Source: Pullichristensenella sp963930055
GTDB lineage: Bacteria > Bacillota > Clostridia > Christensenellales > Aristaeellaceae
Direction: 5' to 3'
Assembly (NCBI GenBank): GCA_963930055.1
Contig: CAWVKS010000005.1
Location: 1-64,000, forward strand
Length of the DNA stretch: 64,000 bases
The notes beneath the pieces were generated by a model that was not told the origin of the DNA, did no database searches, and saw only the letters and a list, made by a program, of their open reading frames with translations. The translations under genes were made by a program, and so were the position numbers. Shown in pieces: positions 14,359 to 22,633 of the stretch (within the stretch, counting starts at the first letter, position 1; every line of letters starts with the position of its first letter).

Positions 14359-15144
14359 TCATCGTTGGGTCGGTGTGATCAGTTCCAGCCGCCGCCTGAG
14401 CTGGGCGGCGGGGACGCCGGGCGCATGAGCTGCCGGCGCCTTGTCCGCCTGTTCCTGTCCGGCAACCTGCTGTATCTCCGCTATAAGGGTTTTTTTCACA
14501 GTGGCCGCAGGCTGTGCCTCCGGGCTTTTGCGCATCTGCAATGGGCGCGTGCGCTCCAGCCATGCCGCCACCTTTGCCTTGGCCTCCGCGAGGCTCGTTT
14601 CGTGGCAGGGGGCGGTGTTGACCGCGCCGCTGCCCATGTCCACGATGCCGTCGATGAACCCGTCGCGCAGCGCGGCGCCCGCGTCCATCCATGTCGTATC
14701 GCGCATCATGGCGCTGATCTCCCCGCGGGGCCTGCGGCAGCGCTGGCCGTAGACGTTGAGGATGCTTTCCTTGCACGCCCTGAGCAGGCGTACCGCTTCC
14801 TCAAGGTCCCGCTCGTTGCCCCACGCGGCCACCGACGGGTCGTGGATCATCCACAGCGAGCCGGGCGTCATTTCCAGACGGTCCGCTGCTGTCGCCAGCA
14901 CTGTCGCCGCTGAAGCCGCGGTGCCGGAGACGATGATGTGGACGCTGCCCGGGTAGGCGCGCAGGTCGTCGAACATGCGCACCGCCGCGTTGCAGGAGCC
15001 GCCATAGCTGTTGAGGATGATGCGCAGATCCTCCTGTGCGTCCGCGCCCTCGGGATACAGCAGCGCATGCAGGGCCTCCGGCGTGACCTCGTCGCCGAAC
15101 CATGCTTCTTCGTCGATGTAGCCGTTAAGTTGAATCTCTCTCAA
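14359..15144 (-). CDS. Prohead protease, ClpP-like
   Basis: The 261-residue protein has a ClpP fold: LNSYGGSCNAAVRMFDDLR, the nucleophile in GTAASAAT (Ser78), and the catalytic His in SLWMIHDPSVAAWG (His101). It matures the capsid by cutting the delta domain. Phage ClpP-like proteases lie between portal and capsid genes, as here. The TTG start at 15144 has GGAGG 8 bases upstream and lies inside the end of the portal gene (20 base overlap). The C-terminal tail after residue 190 is low complexity (QPAATVKK, ADKAPAAHAPG) and may act as a scaffold-like extension. Confidence 0.92.
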   Translation of the reverse strand: MREIQLNGYIDEEAWFGDEVTPEALHALLYPEGADAQEDLRIILNSYGGSCNAAVRMFDDLRAYPGSVHIIVSGTAASAATVLATAADRLEMTPGSLWMIHDPSVAAWGNERDLEEAVRLLRACKESILNVYGQRCRRPRGEISAMMRDTTWMDAGAALRDGFIDGIVDMGSGAVNTAPCHETSLAEAKAKVAAWLERTRPLQMRKSPEAQPAATVKKTLIAEIQQVAGQEQADKAPAAHAPGVPAAQLRRRLELITPTQR

Positions 15145-16468
15145 GCCTTCTACCTCCTTCCCCTCTCAATGTGGTTACTTTTTTCCCATTTCCATTTTGT
15201 GTACCCTCTGCTGGTGCTGGTGCATTGGAGTCGTTGTTCAGATTAGGGCCGTTGGAAATACCTGCCATGGTGATGGGGATCATGTTGCCGTTGACGAGGT
15301 ACAGGTTGCCGCCCTCCCCGTCGGACAGCGGGTTGAGGTTTTCCAGTTCCCGGATGTCATTGGCTGACATCCAGCCGTTCTGCCGCGCGATGGCGTAGCC
15401 CTCCATCCTGGATTTGTAGTCGCCGCGCATCAGGCCGTCCAGGTTGAAACGCACATAAAAACGGCCCTTCTCCGTCTCCGGGAAGAGCGCGCGGTCCATG
15501 GCCTGCTCGATGCGCACCAGCCATGGGCGGATGGTATGGACGGCAAAAGAGATGTTCTGCGATTCGATATTCGAGAACGTCGCCCGTTCGAGGTCGCCGA
15601 TCATGTGCGGCGGCACGCGAAAGATGCGGCAGATCTCCGTGACCTGGAATTTCCGCGTTTCAAGAAACTGCGCTGCGTCGTTGGGAATGCTGATGGGCGT
15701 GAAGGTCATGGACTCTTCGAGGATGGCCACCTTGCCCGAGTTGGCGGAGCCGCCGTAGGCCGCGTTCCAACTCTCCCGCAGGCGCTTGGGGTCTTTGACC
15801 GTATTGGGGTGCGTGAGAACGCCGGAGGGCATCGCGCCATTGCCGAAGAACTTGCTCCCGTATTCCTCAGCGGCAATGCTCAGGCCGACAGCGCTTTTCT
15901 CCAGCGCGATGGGGCTGTAGCCCATGACGCCGTCAAAGCCGAGGCCGGGGATGTGCAGGACGTCCGTAGGGTCGAGGCGTACCATGCGGCCCTCGCTGGT
16001 GGTATAGGTATAGGTCAGCTTGCCCCTGCTGTCGCGGTCGACCTCCATGTGGTCGGGCAGCAACGGGTACAGGCCGACGATGCCGTTGCGCCCGGTACGG
16101 AGGATCTGGCAGTACGAGTTGCGCCACAAAAGCAGGTGGGAAAGCATCGTTTCCCGCCAGACGAAGGAGGTCATCTCCGGGTTGGGTTCGTCGTGGAGCA
16201 GTCTTTGCAGCGGATGCTCCAGCGCCTTGACGCCGCCCTTGTCGGTGGCCTCAAACACATTGAGGGGCAGGCTGGCCACAGTCTCGGCGATAACGCGCAC
16301 ACATGCGTAGACGGTGGAAAGCTGGATGGCGGAGCGCGCGGTGACGCTTTTGCCCGATATGCTGCTGCCAAAGTAAAACGTCGGCGCGGCGGAGACGGCG
16401 TCCTTCGGCGAAGCACGTCTGCCGGGCTTATCCCGCGCGCGGAAAAGTCGAGTGAATGGGTTTGTCAT
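15125..16468 (-). CDS. Portal protein (HK97 family)
   Basis: The 447-residue protein starts MTNPFTRLFRARDKPGRRA and has LSTVYACVRVIAETVASLPL, then HPLQRLLHDEPNPEMTSFVW and ICRIFRVPPHMIGDLERAT. These are hallmark blocks of HK97-family portals, the dodecameric ring through which DNA enters the head. The C-terminus is Asn/Gly-rich and variable. The ATG at 16468 has AGGAGG upstream. A HipA-like kinase cassette with its own promoter and terminator separates it from the HNH and terminase genes, which normally lie directly upstream. Confidence 0.95.
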   Translation of the reverse strand: MTNPFTRLFRARDKPGRRASPKDAVSAAPTFYFGSSISGKSVTARSAIQLSTVYACVRVIAETVASLPLNVFEATDKGGVKALEHPLQRLLHDEPNPEMTSFVWRETMLSHLLLWRNSYCQILRTGRNGIVGLYPLLPDHMEVDRDSRGKLTYTYTTSEGRMVRLDPTDVLHIPGLGFDGVMGYSPIALEKSAVGLSIAAEEYGSKFFGNGAMPSGVLTHPNTVKDPKRLRESWNAAYGGSANSGKVAILEESMTFTPISIPNDAAQFLETRKFQVTEICRIFRVPPHMIGDLERATFSNIESQNISFAVHTIRPWLVRIEQAMDRALFPETEKGRFYVRFNLDGLMRGDYKSRMEGYAIARQNGWMSANDIRELENLNPLSDGEGGNLYLVNGNMIPITMAGISNGPNLNNDSNAPAPAEGTQNGNGKKVTTLRGEGGRRLERDST

Positions 16469-16493
16469 GGCTACCTCCTGAAAAATGGCATAC

Positions 16494-16518
16494 AAAAAGC
16501 GCCTCATCGCTGAGACGC
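16494..16518 (-). terminator. Terminator of the HipA-like cassette
   Basis: Minus-strand stem GCGTCTCA / TGAGGCGC (8 bp with one mismatch) with a GCGA loop is followed by TTTTT. It sits 47 bases after the kinase stop codon and upstream of the portal gene. Confidence 0.7.
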
Positions 16519-16565
16519 CACGTTTTTATGATCGACGCGCAGGCATTTTGCTGCTGTTTTATCAT

Positions 16566-17789
16566 CTAAAAATCTTCCGATTTCCCGGCGTAGGCTGTGT
16601 CATTCTGGATATCAGATGCGAGATCATCAGCCGTCGTATGCCGCCCGGCATGCTGCTTGAGCCTTTGGACGCGGCCGGCAATGCCCTGACAGATAGCGTC
16701 GCAACGCGCTCCGTCGAGGAAGGGAGAATCCTGAACAGCCGCACGGAACTCTTCCTCGATCCCGTTGAGCGCATCCCAATCGACCCACGCAAAGGATGAT
16801 ACGAGCTTGACCTGCTCCTCATGGCTGGCCTTAAAAGGCTTGCTGGCGATGCGCGGAGTCGACGCGCGGATCAGCGGCGTGGGCGTATTAAACCAGAGGG
16901 AGCTGCCGCTGTCATAAATGGGCGCCATACCCAGCCATTCGAGGGTGTCCGCACGGCGGATGAATCCGAAGTTGTTCTGATGCCGGTCCTCGTTGACCAA
17001 CAGATAGTCTACCGCCAACATCTCATCCAGACGTCGCCGGACGTCTGGGATGCCGAGCGCTGCGCAGCACCGCAGGAGATGCTGATAGACGGAAACATGA
17101 TTCTCTTTCTTTCTCGTCTGCATGACATACCACGCGCCAACCAGTTCGGTGTTCGGGGTGATGAAATCTTCGCAGACGCTGAACGGGTATCCATCTTGAT
17201 AGACCAGCGCATATTCCACGTGTGGAACTTGCAGGCGCCGCATGAGGCGGCTGGCAAAGACCTCGTTATAGGGCTCCTGCTGGGTCGCGCCGCTTCCGCC
17301 CTTCGGGAGGCAGCGCCTGCCATCCGCGATGATCCATTTCTTCTTCAGCCAGCCATCGGAGGTATTGTCCGGGGACATCAGGCTTACAGGATCGCCGCTG
17401 GAATCCCTGCCGAAGAGTATGTTACCAACATCATCCGAGAAGGGATGCTCGAAAAAATTGACCTCAGCCCATCGCAGCGCGCTTCCCGCAGGCCGGATCC
17501 AGTATTGATCGTACAAGCTGAGCCCGAGGCATTTTTCCACAAGGTTCTGCGCCGTGGCGACGCCCAGTTCATCCAATGCGCGCCGGATTCCCTGACGGCT
17601 GGCGGGGATGGCGCGCCCCTGCCACCAAGCATTGAGCGCTGCGCGATCCACCCGGTTTTTGTGGGCAGAAACGCCGACGGGCAGATGCTCGGGGCGATCC
17701 GGCGTTCCAACGCGGAGAATGGCTGACGTCGCATCGTCCAACGTGAACGAAACGACGGGGATCTCGCCATGCATCAGCTGATACTCCAT
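16566..17789 (-). CDS. HipA-like kinase (first copy)
   Basis: The 407-residue protein has the HipA catalytic motif VNEDRHQNNFGF (about residues 265-276) and, further on, PIYDSGSSLWF, which supplies the metal-binding aspartate. The N-terminus (MEYQLMHGEIPVVSFTLDD) and RVDRAALNAWWQGRAIPAS fit the stand-alone HipA-like proteins often carried by Clostridia prophages. HipA toxins phosphorylate a cellular target such as a tRNA synthetase; the target here is unknown. No HipB gene is adjacent. It has two promoters and a terminator of its own, so it is an independently expressed cassette between HNH and portal genes. Confidence 0.82.
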   Translation of the reverse strand: MEYQLMHGEIPVVSFTLDDATSAILRVGTPDRPEHLPVGVSAHKNRVDRAALNAWWQGRAIPASRQGIRRALDELGVATAQNLVEKCLGLSLYDQYWIRPAGSALRWAEVNFFEHPFSDDVGNILFGRDSSGDPVSLMSPDNTSDGWLKKKWIIADGRRCLPKGGSGATQQEPYNEVFASRLMRRLQVPHVEYALVYQDGYPFSVCEDFITPNTELVGAWYVMQTRKKENHVSVYQHLLRCCAALGIPDVRRRLDEMLAVDYLLVNEDRHQNNFGFIRRADTLEWLGMAPIYDSGSSLWFNTPTPLIRASTPRIASKPFKASHEEQVKLVSSFAWVDWDALNGIEEEFRAAVQDSPFLDGARCDAICQGIAGRVQRLKQHAGRHTTADDLASDIQNDTAYAGKSEDF

Positions 17790-17819
17790 GCAGGCCCTCC
17801 TTCCCATTTCTCTACTCCC

Positions 17820-17848
17820 ATTATATTCAGCTGGGAGAAAGTGGTCAA
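17820..17848 (-). promoter_or_regulatory. Proximal promoter of the first HipA-like gene
   Basis: Minus strand TTGACC, 17 bases, TATAAT, located 31 bases before the start codon. CTCCCA and TGGGAG form an inverted repeat around the -10 box, suggesting a repressor site. Confidence 0.8.
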
Positions 17849-17933
17849 GCCTTTCAATCTCTGGAGAGCGCCAGCCGCTTGCGCAAACGGGAACCGGCTT
17901 GGGCTGTTGCAAGCGTCAGCACCCCTTGCGCCC

Positions 17934-17961
17934 ATTATACGTGAAAACGCAAAAACCGCAA
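17934..17961 (-). promoter_or_regulatory. Distal promoter of the first HipA-like gene
   Basis: Minus strand TTGCGG, 16 bases, TATAAT. It would give a longer leader containing CTTGCGCAAACGGG-type inverted repeats between 17850 and 17930, in which I see no gene. Confidence 0.55.
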
Positions 17962-17992
17962 GCGTTTTAACTGCGATGCGCGACTTAGGATC

Positions 17993-18331
17993 TTACCGCC
18001 CACTTCCCGTCTTTCGGTCGTGGCATCTCTTGCACAATGGCTGCCAGTTATTCTCATCCCAGAACAACGCCCGGTCGCCCCGGTGCGGGACGATGTGGTC
18101 CACGACCGTGGCCGGCGTGACGGCGCCCTGCGACAGGCAGTTCGCACACAGGGGATGGCTCCGCAGGAAGCGCTTCCTTGCCCTGCGCCATTTGGCGTCA
18201 TAGCCGCGTTCGGCGGCGCTGCCACGCAAACGGTCTGGCGACCCGGCGCTATGCTCCGGGCAGTATGTGCCGCTCTTACACAGATTGGGGCAGCCCGGAT
18301 AGCGGCAGGGACGTTTGGGGCGTTTCGGCAT
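17993..18331 (-). CDS. HNH endonuclease, packaging-associated
   Basis: The 112-residue protein begins MPKRPKRPCRYPGCPNLCKS. It has paired zinc ligands (CPNLC, HPLCANC, LCKRCH) and the HNH core VVDHIVPHRGD ... NNWQPLCKRCHDRKT. Such nuclease partners act with the terminase in cos-type phages and usually sit just before the small subunit. Here the gene lies after the large subunit, separated from it by a plus-strand regulator gene, so the local order has been rearranged. Cleavage at cos is inferred from the family. Confidence 0.88.
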   Translation of the reverse strand: MPKRPKRPCRYPGCPNLCKSGTYCPEHSAGSPDRLRGSAAERGYDAKWRRARKRFLRSHPLCANCLSQGAVTPATVVDHIVPHRGDRALFWDENNWQPLCKRCHDRKTGSGR

Positions 18332-18357
18332 AGGTTTTCCTCTCTACGATGCGTAGG

Positions 18358-18386
18358 TTGATTTCCTGCCTTTTGCATGGTATGCT
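18358..18386 (+). promoter_or_regulatory. Promoter of the XRE-desulfoferrodoxin gene
   Basis: TTGATT, 17 bases, TATGCT, followed 20 bases later by GGGAG and the ATG at 18407. Confidence 0.65.
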
Positions 18387-18406
18387 TTGGGGCAGGGAGT
18401 GATCGT

Positions 18407-18991
18407 ATGACAAACTATGTGACGGGCGATACCATCCGGTATCTGCGCGAACGCCGGCACCTGACGCAACGCGAACTGGCCGAGCGCCTCAACGTGAGCG
18501 ACAAGACTATCTCCAAATGGGAGACGTCGCGGGGGCTGCCGGACATCACGCTTCTGGAGCCGTTGGCGTCCACGCTCTCAGTATCCGTAGCGGAGCTGCT
18601 TTCCGGAGAACATATCGAAAACGGCAACCGCGCGGCGAACCTGCAAAAGAGCCATTTCTATGTCTGCCCTGTTTGCGGCAATATCATCTGGGCGGTCGGC
18701 GAAGGCGCGTACTCCTGCTGCGGTGTGACTCTGCCGCCGCTCGAAGTCGAGGCGGAGGATGACACGCATCGCATCCATGCGGAGCGCATTGAAACGGAAT
18801 GGTATGTGACGCTCGACCATCCCATGGAAAAGCAGCACTATATTGCTTTTCTCGCGCTGGTGAGCGCTGACCGCGCGCAGATCGTCCGCCTGTATCCTGA
18901 ACAAAACGCCGAGACGCGCTTCTTCCTGCGCGGCCACGGACATCTGTACGCTTACTGCAACCATCACGGCCTATTCCGGATACGGGTCTAA
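18407..18991 (+). CDS. XRE regulator fused to a desulfoferrodoxin-like domain
   Basis: The 194-residue protein has an N-terminal XRE HTH (TIRYLRERRHLTQRELAERL, then SDKTISKWETSRGLP) and a short Cys pair region (CPVCGN ... SCC) like the desulforedoxin metal site. Its C-terminal part has WYVTLDHPMEKQHYIAF and GHLYAYCNHHGLF. The last two blocks supply the His/Cys residues that bind the superoxide-reductase iron centre. It may sense oxidative stress. It points against the phage packaging genes, lies between the HNH and large terminase genes and has its own promoter, so it is probably an acquired cargo gene. Such fusions also occur in bacterial chromosomes. Confidence 0.85.
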   Translation: MTNYVTGDTIRYLRERRHLTQRELAERLNVSDKTISKWETSRGLPDITLLEPLASTLSVSVAELLSGEHIENGNRAANLQKSHFYVCPVCGNIIWAVGEGAYSCCGVTLPPLEVEAEDDTHRIHAERIETEWYVTLDHPMEKQHYIAFLALVSADRAQIVRLYPEQNAETRFFLRGHGHLYAYCNHHGLFRIRV

Positions 18992-18999
18992 AATAATTC

Positions 19000-20550
19000 T
19001 CAGATGAACAGCAACCCGCGCTCATCGTAGACGCTGCCGCCGCCCTGGTTCTTCATGGCGCGGTCCAGTGCCATGACCAGCGCCACCGCCCCGTCCACCT
19101 TCTCCGTGGACTTCTCTTTGTCGATCTTCAGATTACCAGCCGGGTCGGTCCGCACGAAGGCGTTGTCCATGTTCCACCGCAGCACCGGGTGCCCGCCGTG
19201 GTTGATGTGCCGCTCAAGAACCAGCCGCATCAGCTCCTTGGTCGGCGGGGACATGTCCTTGAAGCCCTGCCCGAAGGGGATCATGGTGAAGCCATCGTCC
19301 TGCAGTGCCTGCACCATCATCGTCGCGTTCCAGCGGTCGTAGGCGATCTCACGGATGTTGTAGCGCTCGCCCAGTTGGCAGATGAACTGTTCGATGAAGC
19401 CGTAGTGGACGACGTTGCCCTCCGTGGTCTGGATGAAGCCCTGCTTCTTCCACACATCGTACATGACGTGGTCGCGCCGCACGCGCAGGGAAAGCGTGTC
19501 CTCCGGCAACCAGAAGAACGGCAGCACGGTGTATACGCCGTCACCGTCCTCGGGCGGGAATACCAGCACCAGCGTGGTCAGGTCGCTCGTCGAGGAAAGG
19601 TCGAGGCCGGCATAGCAGGCTTTCCCCTCCAGCTCGAAGGGCTCGACCACGCCGCCGCACTCGTCCCACTTGTCCATGGGCATCCAGCGCACGGACTGTT
19701 TCACCCACTGGTTCAAACGCAGTTGCCGGAACATGTTTTCGTCGGCGGGCGTCTCCAGCGCCTTGCGGTAGGCGTCGCGCACCTTGTCGATAGTGATCGT
19801 GTGCCCAAGAGATGGGTTGGCCTTGTACCAGTTCTTCTCATCCTGCCAGTCAGCGTCGTCAGAAAGGCCAAAGATCACGGGATAGAATCGCGGATCGTGC
19901 TTGCGCCCTTCGAGGATGTCCAGCGCCTTCTGATGCACTTCCCAGCAGATGGAGTTGCGGTCAGTGCCCGCTGTGGTGAGCAAAAACCACAGCGGCTGTT
20001 TTCTCGCGTCGCCGCTGCCCTGCGTCATGACGTCGTAGAGGGCGCGCGTGGGCTGGGTGTGCAGCTCGTCGAAGATACAGGCGGACACATTGAGGCCGTG
20101 TTTGGTCGCCACCTCGCTGGACAGCACCTGATAGATGCTGCCCGTAGGCTGGTAGACCATGCGCTTCATGGACGGGATGATCTTGATGCGCTTCATAAGC
20201 GCCGGGGACTGCTTGACCATGTCCACAGCCACGTCGAACACGATGGCCGCCTGCTGCCGGTCGGACGCGCAGGAGTAGACCTCCGCCTTCCATTCATCGT
20301 CGTTGACCAGCATATTGAGCGCGATGGCCGCGCCCAGCTCAGACTTCCCTTGCTTCTTCGGTATTTCGATATATGCCGTCGTGTACTGGCGCATAGTAGG
20401 GTCGTCTTCGCGCACCGTGCCGAACACATCCCGGATGATCTTCTCCTGCCATGGCAACAGTTTGAAGGGCTTGCCGTGAAATTCGCCCTTGGTGTGTCTG
20501 AGGCACTGGATGAAGTCGATCACCCGGCGGGCCTTCTTCTCATCGGTCAT
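19000..20550 (-). CDS. terL: Terminase large subunit
   Basis: The 516-residue ATPase-nuclease drives DNA packaging. Walker A is IPKKQGKSE (residues 63-71), Walker B is CIFDELH (158-164), and the nuclease domain opens with YAGLDLSSTSDL (about 313-324), followed by IREIAYDRWNATMM. The layout matches the terminase partner of P27-type small subunits. It overlaps the small subunit gene by 11 bases. The C-terminus abuts the convergent XRE-desulfoferrodoxin gene with an 8-base gap. Confidence 0.95.
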   Translation of the reverse strand: MTDEKKARRVIDFIQCLRHTKGEFHGKPFKLLPWQEKIIRDVFGTVREDDPTMRQYTTAYIEIPKKQGKSELGAAIALNMLVNDDEWKAEVYSCASDRQQAAIVFDVAVDMVKQSPALMKRIKIIPSMKRMVYQPTGSIYQVLSSEVATKHGLNVSACIFDELHTQPTRALYDVMTQGSGDARKQPLWFLLTTAGTDRNSICWEVHQKALDILEGRKHDPRFYPVIFGLSDDADWQDEKNWYKANPSLGHTITIDKVRDAYRKALETPADENMFRQLRLNQWVKQSVRWMPMDKWDECGGVVEPFELEGKACYAGLDLSSTSDLTTLVLVFPPEDGDGVYTVLPFFWLPEDTLSLRVRRDHVMYDVWKKQGFIQTTEGNVVHYGFIEQFICQLGERYNIREIAYDRWNATMMVQALQDDGFTMIPFGQGFKDMSPPTKELMRLVLERHINHGGHPVLRWNMDNAFVRTDPAGNLKIDKEKSTEKVDGAVALVMALDRAMKNQGGGSVYDERGLLFI

Positions 20551-21031
20551 CCTGCCAGCCTCCCTTCAGCAGCTTTTCCATGGGGTCTTCCGAGACGTCC
20601 TCCGTGCCGCTGCCGCCGGCGATGATGCGCGCGCGGGTAGCGGGGGTAAGACCGAAATCCGAACAGAACGACTGCATGATCTTGAGGTTCTGCTGGGCGA
20701 TGCTGACCTGCGGCACCTGCTGCACATAGCCGGAGGGGGTCTTGAAGATGCTGCCGTGCTGGGTGATGAACTCCTCGGCTTCCTTCCAGCGGGCATACGC
20801 CTGACAGTAGCCCGCGAAAGCCGTCAGGTCGGCCATGGTCAAAACGCCCATCGCCTCCAGTGAGGACGCCAGGCGCTTCCATTCCTTTTTGGCCTCGGGC
20901 AGGAGCCACGATGGGCACTTTAATTCTCCCTTCGGCGGGATGGGCTCGTGGTCGTTGAGCGGACGTTTGCCCGGGTTGCCCTCCAGCACTTTCAGCGCTG
21001 TGGGCTTGGGCTTCCTGCCCCTGGCAGCCAT
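20540..21031 (-). CDS. terS: Terminase small subunit, P27 family
   Basis: The 163-residue DNA-recognition subunit starts MAARGRKPKPTALKVLEGNP and has GKRPLNDHEPIPPKGELKCP. The hydrophobic core is LTAFAGYCQAYARWKEAEEF, and GLTPATRARI is the conserved C-terminal block of P27-type small terminases. It is translationally coupled to the large subunit. The ATG at 21031 is preceded by GGAGG. Confidence 0.93.
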   Translation of the reverse strand: MAARGRKPKPTALKVLEGNPGKRPLNDHEPIPPKGELKCPSWLLPEAKKEWKRLASSLEAMGVLTMADLTAFAGYCQAYARWKEAEEFITQHGSIFKTPSGYVQQVPQVSIAQQNLKIMQSFCSDFGLTPATRARIIAGGSGTEDVSEDPMEKLLKGGWQDDR

Positions 21032-21073
21032 AGGCGCACACCTCCTTCTACCTTTTTCTTCTCTTTGGGATAC

Positions 21074-21102
21074 TGGATAATCCCCCGAAAGTATGCTATA
21101 CT
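21074..21102 (+). promoter_or_regulatory. Promoter of the second HipA-like gene
   Basis: TGGATA, 17 bases, TATACT, with GGGAGGG just before the ATG at 21132. It lies in the 100-base divergent gap with the terminase small subunit. Confidence 0.55.
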
Positions 21103-21131
21103 AGCTGTGAACAAGCGGGAGGGATATTTAC

Positions 21132-22142
21132 ATGCAAAGCTATACCCTCTATAACGATGATGTGGCCTGCGCGAACTTCGTCTATGCGAACGGCCTCATC
21201 CGGGAATACCGCCCTACTATGCCTGCGCTACTGCCCATGCAGATCCGCTCCTGCGGCGCGGAGGCGTTCATGCTGTGGCTGGACACACGCTCCATTGACC
21301 TGAATGTGTTCCAGCATCGCAACATGGTCAAACAGCTTCTTGGCAGTCGGGACAAACTGACCCTCGCGCTGCGGACGAACATGTTCAGCATCTCTGACAC
21401 ATTCACCTGCTTCCCGGGCGACGAGTTCATCCCGCGCGACCAGCTCTGTTCGCCCGAGGATCAAGAGGCCTTCAGTGCCTATATACTGCTTTCCAGCGAC
21501 ACGTCCATTCGCCAGGCGCATCCCGTCACCCCCAACGTTTCCACAGACGGGAGCTTCACAAAAACATGGAAGCATGAAAAGGACGGCTGGTGGCTCTACA
21601 AGCTCCAGTCCTCCAACGCCACGCGAAGTGAAGTTGAGATCAGCAAAGCATTGCGCCGGATCGGCTGGGCCGCGGCTGTATACGAGTATATCGGCGCCTA
21701 TCGCACGCGTGTGCGTTCCAAAAACTTTGTTGGCAAGGGCGAGTTCTTCGAACCCTACGACTCGTTCCGCTTTATGTTCGAGGACACCAGCGACGATGAC
21801 GACGTCATCATGGCGAACCTGACGTCCCTCGGTGACGCTTTCCGCCGGGATTGGAAGCGCATCCTTGCGGCGGACGCATTCTTCATGAACACAGACCGGC
21901 ACATGCGCAATTTCGGTGTGATCCGTTCCTCAAAGACCGGCGATGTTCTCCGCCTCGCGCCAAACTTCGACAACAATCAGGCCTATACCGCCAATCCAGG
22001 CGGCTTTTCCGCGAATATGCTCCGACTATTTGTACGCAGCGCCGACGCGGAGGATCGTGAAAACCTGAAATTGCTCGCCGGGACCTGCGAAGGCAGCAAG
22101 TACTTGGCCGCAGCCTGTCAGGCATACGCGAGCCTGTGCTGA
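21132..22142 (+). CDS. HipA-like kinase (second copy)
   Basis: The 336-residue protein has ADAFFMNTDRHMRNFGVIR (around residues 246-264), the HipA N-x-D-R-H-x-x-N-x-G catalytic loop, and LRLAPNFDNNQAY, the metal-binding D-N block. It lacks a clear HipA N-terminal domain and is not closely similar to the copy at 16566. It is followed at 22268 by an XRE protein that could serve as the HipB-like antitoxin, although each has its own promoter and the order is toxin first. It faces away from the terminase operon, so it is likely expressed in the lysogen. Confidence 0.8.
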   Translation: MQSYTLYNDDVACANFVYANGLIREYRPTMPALLPMQIRSCGAEAFMLWLDTRSIDLNVFQHRNMVKQLLGSRDKLTLALRTNMFSISDTFTCFPGDEFIPRDQLCSPEDQEAFSAYILLSSDTSIRQAHPVTPNVSTDGSFTKTWKHEKDGWWLYKLQSSNATRSEVEISKALRRIGWAAAVYEYIGAYRTRVRSKNFVGKGEFFEPYDSFRFMFEDTSDDDDVIMANLTSLGDAFRRDWKRILAADAFFMNTDRHMRNFGVIRSSKTGDVLRLAPNFDNNQAYTANPGGFSANMLRLFVRSADAEDRENLKLLAGTCEGSKYLAAACQAYASLC

Positions 22143-22214
22143 CGATCACAAAGCGTCCAATGATCTGGGCGCTTTCTTTATGCCCTCCTTTCAAAGAAAT
22201 TCGGTTGTATGCCT

Positions 22215-22245
22215 CATTTTCAAATGAAAGACACGCAACTATACT
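22215..22245 (+). promoter_or_regulatory. Promoter with nested inverted repeats before the XRE gene
   Basis: TTTTCA (22217-22222), 17 bases, TATACT (22240-22245). TTTCA-AA-TGAAA (22218-22229) and CATTT-TC-AAATG overlap the -35 region, a plausible autoregulatory operator. The rest of 22143-22267 shows no gene. Confidence 0.5.
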
Positions 22246-22267
22246 ATACATATCGGAGGTGCATGCA

Positions 22268-22633
22268 ATGAAAAATATCCTAAAGCAGCGAATCAGGAGC
22301 GACTTGATCAGGTATTTTGGTAATGCGTTTAAGCGATATCGGACGAAGCACAATTTGAGTCAAGAGACTTTTGCACGGATGCTGAAAATCAGCTGCCGGT
22401 CTTACGTAGATATTGAAAAATGTCGCTCGCTGTGCAGCGTATTCACTTTCATATCCTACTGGACAAAGTATTGCGAAGAGCCTCACGCTATGGTTAAAGA
22501 GATGCGTGACATCTTTAAGCGGCAAGGGCTTACGCAATCGCCTGACGGAGATCTGCATATTCCAGACTTTGTCCTGAACGCTGAACAACGATTTTCTGCG
22601 CAGGATATTCCTGATAAAACCTCTCAACGATGA
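22268..22633 (+). CDS. XRE-family HTH protein, possible antitoxin
   Basis: The 121-residue protein has a helix-turn-helix at YRTKHNLSQETFARMLKISC and RSYVDIEKCRSL. The ATG at 22268 has GGAGG 8 bases upstream. Its last 35 residues overlap the 3' end of the convergent methyltransferase gene by about 100 bases. One of the two C-termini is therefore probably read-through sequence, left when this cassette was inserted. It may regulate or neutralise the HipA-like kinase upstream; that pairing is inferred from order alone. Confidence 0.72.
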   Translation: MKNILKQRIRSDLIRYFGNAFKRYRTKHNLSQETFARMLKISCRSYVDIEKCRSLCSVFTFISYWTKYCEEPHAMVKEMRDIFKRQGLTQSPDGDLHIPDFVLNAEQRFSAQDIPDKTSQR

